From: DATLFQ01 sp035540915
GTDB lineage: Bacteria; Actinomycetota; Acidimicrobiia; Acidimicrobiales; GCA-2861595
Direction of reading: 5' to 3'
DNA length: 7,624 bases
NCBI GenBank assembly: GCA_035540915.1
Contig: DATLFQ010000214.1
Coordinates: 1 to 7,624 of the forward strand
The notes under the pieces are model-generated. The model saw only the letters and a list, made by a program, of their open reading frames with translations. It searched no databases and was not told the origin of the DNA. Position numbers and translations under genes: made by a program. Positions 4,082 through 7,624 of the stretch are shown here, one piece after another (the stretch's first letter is position 1; each line of letters starts with the position of its first letter).

Positions 4082-4720
4082 ATGGACGATCCACGGCCTG
4101 AGAAGGTTGCCGTCGTCACCGAGGTGCGGGAGCGGCTGGCCGCGGCCGACGCCGCCATCCTCACCGAGTACCGCGGCCTCGGCGTCAAGCAGCTGGCCAC
4201 CTTGCGCCGTTCTCTGCGCGAGGCCGGCGGCGACTACCGGATCTACAAGAACACGCTGGTGCGCTTCGCCGCCCGGGACCTGGGCCTCGACGAGCTCGAG
4301 GCCATGCTCGTCGGACCGACCGCCATCGCCTTCGTCGAGGGCGACGCCGTCGCGGTGGCCAAGGCGCTGCGCGACTTCGCCCGCACCAACCCCAACCTGG
4401 TCGTCAAGGGCGGGCTGCTGGGCAGCCGGACGCTGTCGGCGGCCGACGCAGGAGCCCTGGCCGAGGTCCCGCCCCGCGAGGTGCTGCTGGCTCGCCTCGC
4501 CGGCGGACTGGCGGCACCCATGGTGCAGTTCGCCGGCCTCCTGCAGGCGCTGCCCCGCAACTTCGCCTACGGCCTCCAGGCCCTGATCGACAGCAGGGGC
4601 GGCGCTCCCGCCGCCGAGACCGACACAGGCGGCGCCCCCGCCGCCGGGCCGGCCGCCGAGGAGATCCCGGCGCCGGCCACCGACTCCCCGGAAGGAGACC
4701 CCAGTGGCCACGAAGGCTGA
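4082..4720 (+). CDS. rplJ: 50S ribosomal protein L10
   Basis: The 212-residue product is L10, the base of the ribosomal stalk. Its globular rRNA-binding domain is recognisable from about residue 8 to 140 (VRERLAAADAAILTEYRGL, then DYRIYKNTLVRFAA and LVGPTAIAFVEGDA). The long C-terminal helix that binds L7/L12 dimers follows (about 145-171, QFAGLLQALPRNFAYGLQAL). An extra tail of about 41 residues (172-212) is low-complexity Gly/Ala/Pro/Glu and contains GGAPAA twice, making the protein longer than the usual 165-180 residues. The ATG has a strong AGGAGG (4068-4073) eight bases upstream. The last 17 bases overlap rplL. Regulation is likely through the L10 leader just upstream. The codons of the tail fold into two identical-stem hairpins. 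Confidence 0.97.
   Translation: MDDPRPEKVAVVTEVRERLAAADAAILTEYRGLGVKQLATLRRSLREAGGDYRIYKNTLVRFAARDLGLDELEAMLVGPTAIAFVEGDAVAVAKALRDFARTNPNLVVKGGLLGSRTLSAADAGALAEVPPREVLLARLAGGLAAPMVQFAGLLQALPRNFAYGLQALIDSRGGAPAAETDTGGAPAAGPAAEEIPAPATDSPEGDPSGHEG
4598..4645 (+). repeat. Two 18-base direct repeats, each a perfect 7-bp hairpin, inside rplJ
   Basis: Copies at 4598-4615 and 4628-4645 differ at one base and are offset by 30 bases. Each is GGCGGCG, a 4-base loop (CTCC or CCCC), then CGCCGCC, so each folds into a perfect 7-bp GC stem. They encode the repeated GGAPAA of the L10 tail and end 58 bases before the rplL start codon. They may reflect only the coding bias for Gly and Ala, or they may affect translation or RNA stability at the rplJ-rplL junction. 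Confidence 0.8.
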
Positions 4721-5081
4721 GATTCTCGACGCCATTTCCAGCATGACCGTCCTCGAGCTGAGCGAGTTGCTCAAGGAGTTCGAGGAGCGCTTCGGCGTCA
4801 GCGCCGCCGCCCCCATGGCCGCAGCTGCACCTGCCGCGGCGGCCGAGGCGGCACCCGCCGAGGAGGAGAAGGACGAGTTCGACGTCGTCCTCACCGCCGC
4901 CGGCGAGAAGAAGATCCAGGTGATCAAGGAGGTGCGCTCGCTCACCAGTCTCGGTCTGAAGGAGGCCAAGGACCTGGTCGACGGCGCGCCCAAGGCCGTG
5001 CTGGAGAAGGCATCCAAGGAGGACGCCGAGAAGGCCAAGGCCCAGCTCGAGGCGGCCGGCGCCACTGTCGAACTGAAGTAG
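4704..5081 (+). CDS. rplL: 50S ribosomal protein L7/L12
   Basis: The 125-residue protein has the three parts of L7/L12. The N-terminal dimerisation helices that bind L10 cover about 1-33 (ILDAISSMTVLELSELLKEF). An Ala/Pro/Glu hinge covers about 34-57. The C-terminal domain covers about 58-125 (FDVVL...KIQVIKEVRSLTSLGLKEAK, then DLVDGAPKAV), which recruits and activates the translational GTPases EF-Tu, EF-G, IF2 and RF3. The start is GTG with GAAGGAGA (4691-4698) five bases upstream. This start lies inside rplJ, giving a 17-base overlap in another frame. L7/L12 is needed in several copies per L10, so initiation here must outpace simple coupling. Confidence 0.97.
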   Translation: MATKAEILDAISSMTVLELSELLKEFEERFGVSAAAPMAAAAPAAAAEAAPAEEEKDEFDVVLTAAGEKKIQVIKEVRSLTSLGLKEAKDLVDGAPKAVLEKASKEDAEKAKAQLEAAGATVELK

Positions 5082-5085
5082 CTCG

Positions 5086-5116
5086 CAGGGGGCCCCTTGA
5101 CCGCGAGGGGCGCCTG
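5086..5116 (+). terminator. Hairpin after rplL, candidate attenuator
   Basis: CAGG (5086-5089) pairs with CCTG (5113-5116), and inside it GCCCCT (5092-5097) pairs with AGGGGC (5106-5111) around an 8-base loop. The structure begins five bases after the rplL stop. It is not followed by a T-run, so it may be a partial terminator, an RNA-processing site, or a stability element like those known between rplL and rpoB in other bacteria. Confidence 0.45.
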
Positions 5117-5130
5117 TCCTACTGTTCGCG

Positions 5131-5159
5131 TCGGCCCTGCGCCGAGGGGTTGTTTTTCT
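5131..5159 (+). terminator. Candidate intrinsic terminator with T-run, overlapping the rpoB promoter
   Basis: TCGGC (5131-5135) and GCCGA (5141-5145) form a 5-bp stem with a 5-base loop. Four G residues follow, then TTGTTTTTCT (5150-5159). Stem and T-run resemble a short Rho-independent terminator for the ribosomal operon. The four-base gap between stem and T-run makes it less than ideal. The T-run also contains the -35 element of the next promoter. Confidence 0.45.
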
Positions 5160-5178
5160 CCCTGCGCGCGCGTATGCT
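5150..5178 (+). promoter_or_regulatory. rpoB promoter (TTGTTT-N17-TATGCT)
   Basis: A -35-like TTGTTT (5150-5155) is separated by exactly 17 bases from TATGCT (5173-5178), a close match to the -10 of housekeeping sigma-A promoters in Actinomycetota. Transcription would begin about 5184-5186 and give a leader of about 95 bases before rpoB. This is the clearest promoter in the window. It allows rpoB to be expressed independently of the ribosomal protein genes upstream. Confidence 0.75.
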
Positions 5179-5265
5179 GACCGGTTGCCGTGCCCGTCCG
5201 CTTTGCGCCCCTCGCAGTTCCCGAGGTGCTGGCGCGCCTGCTGGCCCGTCCCGCTCGCCCTTTCT

Positions 5266-5272
5266 AGAGGAG
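5266..5272 (+). promoter_or_regulatory. Shine-Dalgarno that fixes the TTG start of rpoB
   Basis: AGAGGAG ends six bases before TTG 5279-5281, an ideal distance. An in-frame TAG at 5273-5275 blocks any start further upstream, and no ATG or GTG occurs in frame before the conserved N-terminal region. Confidence 0.85.
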
Positions 5273-5278
5273 TAGGCC

Positions 5279-7624
5279 TTGCCGTCTTCTGTCCGGGAAC
5301 GCTTTTCCTTCGCCAACCTCGACGAGGTACTCCCGCTGCCCGACCTGGTCGCCATCCAGCGGGAATCGTTCCGCTGGTTCCTGGACACCGGCCTGGCCGA
5401 GACCTTCCGTGACATCAGCCCGATCCAGGACTTCACCGGGGAACTGACCCTGGAGCTGGAGTTCGACGCGTCGGACCCCGACCTCCGGCCGCCGCCCAAG
5501 TTCGCCATGGAGGAGTGCAAGGAGAAGGACATGACCTTCTCCGCGCCGATCTTCGTGCGGGCCCGCTTCATGAACGCCAAGACCGGCGAGATCAAGGAGC
5601 AGACGGTCTTCATGGGGGACTTCCCGATGATGACCGACAAGGGCACGTTCATCATCAACGGCACCGAGCGGGTCGTCGTGTCCCAGCTGGTTCGCAGCCC
5701 CGGCGTCATCTTCCAGCCGGGGCGTGACGTCAAGACCGTCGTCACCGGCACGATCCACCCCTACCGGGGCGAGTGGATTGAGTTCGACGTCGAGGCCAAG
5801 CCGGGCAAGGACATCACCGCCGGTACCCGTGTGGCCCGCAAGCGCCGCCTCAGCCTCTTCGTGCTCCTGCGGGCCCTCGGCTACGACGAGGACAACCAGC
5901 CGGGCGCGCTCGACCGCTTCGTCCGCCACTTCGACTTCCTGGAAGGGCAGTGGACCAAGGAGCGCGAGACGGCCCCGACCCGGGAGGAGGCGCTGCTCGA
6001 GATCTACAAGCGGGCCCGACCGGGTGAGCCGCCGTCGGTCGAGTCGGCTCGTGCCTACTTCGAGAACGCCTTCTTCAACCACAAGCGCTACGACCTCACC
6101 CGGGTCGGGCGCTACAAGCTGAACCGCAAGCTCGGCCCCGAGATCGAGAAGGCGGCCGAGATCCTGGGCGTCGACCTGGAGCGCCCGGCCGAGGGCCAGG
6201 GCGTCCTCAGCCCCAGCGAGCTGCTGGCCGCCTCGACCTACATGCTGCACCTGGCCAACGGCGAGCCCGGCTACCGCCTCGACGACCAGGACCACTTCGC
6301 CAACCGCCGCATCCGCTCGGTCGGCGAGCTGATCCAGAACCAGGTCCGGGTCGGCCTCTCCCGCATGGAGCGGGTGGTGCGCGAGCGAATGACGACCCAG
6401 GACGTCGAGGCCATCACGCCCCAGACGCTGATCAACATCCGGCCGGTCGTCGCCGCCATCAAGGAGTTCTTCGGCACCAGCCAGCTGAGCCAGTTCATGG
6501 ACCAGGTCAACCCGCTCTCGGGCCTCACCCACAAGCGGCGCCTGTCGGCCATGGGCCCGGGCGGCCTCAGCCGCGAGCGGGCCGGCTTCGAGGTGCGCGA
6601 CGTGCACAGCTCGCACTACGGGCGCATGTGCCCCATCGAGACCCCCGAGGGGCCGAACATCGGGCTCATTGGCCACCTGGCCACCTACGGGCGCATCAAC
6701 GAGTACGGGTTCATCGAGACGCCCTACCGCACCGTGCGCGACGGCCGGGTCACCGACGAGGTCGTCTACCTGGCGGCCGACGAGGAGGAGGAGCACGTCA
6801 TCGCCCAGGCCAACGCGGCGCTGGACGACGACGGCAACTTCAGCGAGGACCGGGTCCTGGTGCGCCGCGGCCCGCAGGGAGCGGGCGTCCGGGTCGGCGC
6901 CACCACCACGTCGTACGGGTCGAGCACCGAGGTCGACTTCGTGCCGCCGGCCGAGGTGGACCTGATGGACGTGTCGCCCAAGCAGATGGTGTCGGTGTCC
7001 ACCGCCCTCATCCCGTTCATCGAGCACGACGACGCCAACCGGGCGCTGATGGGCGCCAACATGCAGAAGCAGGCGGTGCCGCTGGTCCGGCCCGAGGCTC
7101 CTTACATCGGGACTGGCATCGAGGCGCGCGCCGCCCGCGACGCCGGCGACGTGATCATCGCCGAGGAGGACGGGCTGGTCACCGAGGTCACCGGCGACCA
7201 CATCACCGTCGAGTACAAGGGCAAGGGCCGCCGCATCGAGCGGCTGGCCAAGTTCCGGCGCTCCAACCAAAACACCTGCATCAACCAGCGCTCGCTGGTC
7301 GTCGAGGGCGAGCGGGTGAAGGCGGGCGACCTGCTGGCCGACGGGCCCTCGACCCACCACGGCGAGCTGGCCCTGGGCAAGAACCTCCTGGTCGCCTTCA
7401 TGCCGTGGGAGGGCTACAACTTCGAGGACGCCATCATCCTGTCCGAGCGCCTCGTGCGTGACGACGTCCTGACCTCCATCCATATCGAGGAGCACGAGGT
7501 CGACGCCCGGGACACCAAGCTGGGGGCCGAGGAGATCACCCGGGACATCCCGAACCTCTCCGAGGAGATCCTGAAGGACCTCGACGAGCGCGGCATCATC
7601 CGCGTCGGCGCCGAGGTCGGCCCC
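5279..7624 (+). CDS. rpoB: DNA-directed RNA polymerase subunit beta, N-terminal 782 residues (gene continues past the window)
   Basis: The frame from TTG 5279 stays open to the last base, giving exactly 782 codons of a protein that is usually about 1150-1180 residues in this phylum. The N-terminus reads MPSSVRERFSFANLDEVLPL, in line with RpoB. Recognised parts include ERVVVSQLVRSPGVIF in the beta-1 domain and the rifampicin-binding cluster GTSQLSQFMDQVNP (399-412), then THKRRLSAMGPGG (417-429). VCPIETPEGPNIGL-type sequence follows (here MCPIETPEGPNIGL). YNFEDAII is also present, with Glu716 and Asp717 near the active site. RpoB forms half of the catalytic cleft and one pincer of RNA polymerase. 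Compared with the usual DQNNP and SALGP, Val410 and Met425 (E. coli positions 518 and 533) are changed. The other main drug-contact residues (Gln405, Asp408, His418, Arg421, Ser423) are retained. rpoC would be expected downstream. Confidence 0.98.
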   Translation, partial: MPSSVRERFSFANLDEVLPLPDLVAIQRESFRWFLDTGLAETFRDISPIQDFTGELTLELEFDASDPDLRPPPKFAMEECKEKDMTFSAPIFVRARFMNAKTGEIKEQTVFMGDFPMMTDKGTFIINGTERVVVSQLVRSPGVIFQPGRDVKTVVTGTIHPYRGEWIEFDVEAKPGKDITAGTRVARKRRLSLFVLLRALGYDEDNQPGALDRFVRHFDFLEGQWTKERETAPTREEALLEIYKRARPGEPPSVESARAYFENAFFNHKRYDLTRVGRYKLNRKLGPEIEKAAEILGVDLERPAEGQGVLSPSELLAASTYMLHLANGEPGYRLDDQDHFANRRIRSVGELIQNQVRVGLSRMERVVRERMTTQDVEAITPQTLINIRPVVAAIKEFFGTSQLSQFMDQVNPLSGLTHKRRLSAMGPGGLSRERAGFEVRDVHSSHYGRMCPIETPEGPNIGLIGHLATYGRINEYGFIETPYRTVRDGRVTDEVVYLAADEEEEHVIAQANAALDDDGNFSEDRVLVRRGPQGAGVRVGATTTSYGSSTEVDFVPPAEVDLMDVSPKQMVSVSTALIPFIEHDDANRALMGANMQKQAVPLVRPEAPYIGTGIEARAARDAGDVIIAEEDGLVTEVTGDHITVEYKGKGRRIERLAKFRRSNQNTCINQRSLVVEGERVKAGDLLADGPSTHHGELALGKNLLVAFMPWEGYNFEDAIILSERLVRDDVLTSIHIEEHEVDARDTKLGAEEITRDIPNLSEEILKDLDERGIIRVGAEVGP

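Noticed and set aside
5264..7495. A very long open frame (743 codons) on the minus strand opposite rpoB
   Set aside because: It is a by-product of high GC at third codon positions. The plus strand encodes an unmistakable RpoB over the whole stretch, and the minus-strand product is a low-complexity mix of Val, Asp, Gly, Leu and His with no recognisable domain.
1..7624. A new defence, mobile or biosynthetic system
   Set aside because: All coding space is taken by core translation, transcription and export genes, one sigma/anti-sigma pair and one partial acetyltransferase. No transposase, integrase, phage, toxin-antitoxin, CRISPR repeat or nuclease/helicase gene was seen.

Overview
The window is a high-GC (roughly 70% by eye) piece of a bacterial chromosome. 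It holds the conserved translation and transcription cluster tRNA-Thr, tRNA-Met, rpmG, (sigma/anti-sigma pair), tRNA-Trp, secE, nusG, rplK, rplA, rplJ, rplL, rpoB. This order, the actinobacterial type of NusG and RpoB, and a leader upstream of rplJ that resembles actinobacterial L10 leaders all point to Actinomycetota. The divergence from the Streptomyces and Mycobacterium forms that I remember suggests a deep branch, possibly Acidimicrobiia-like. That placement is inference and was not tested.

Layout: 1-150 is the start of a leftward GNAT acetyltransferase gene, cut by the window edge. Everything else runs rightward. A tRNA-Thr(GGT)/tRNA-Met(CAT) pair (199-349) precedes rpmG (399-563). Next come an ECF sigma factor (614-1198) and an overlapping zinc-binding anti-sigma factor (1188-1553), where Mycobacterium and relatives usually carry hadA/hadB-type dehydratase genes. 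tRNA-Trp (1625-1697), with its own -10 box, leads into secE, nusG, rplK and rplA (1731-3920). A 161-base gap carrying an L10 leader precedes rplJ and rplL (4082-5081), which overlap by 17 bases. A 197-base intergenic region holds two hairpins and a strong promoter (TTGTTT-N17-TATGCT) before rpoB. rpoB starts at a TTG codon at 5279 and runs off the end after 782 codons.

The genes work together as expected for this locus. Two charged tRNAs and ribosomal proteins L33, L11, L1, L10 and L7/L12 build the ribosome and its GTPase stalk. SecE is part of the protein-export channel. NusG couples the ribosome to RNA polymerase, and RpoB is the polymerase beta subunit. The sigma/anti-sigma pair is the one regulatory module not normally expected here.

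I see no CRISPR array, insertion sequence, phage gene or defence system. The region is mostly ordinary core genome. The items most worth a second look are the placement and reduced form of the sigma/anti-sigma pair, two near-identical 18-base hairpins in the 3' end of rplJ just before the overlapping rplL start, departures from consensus in L33, L11 and the rifampicin region of RpoB, and a terminator-like T-run that doubles as the rpoB -35 box.
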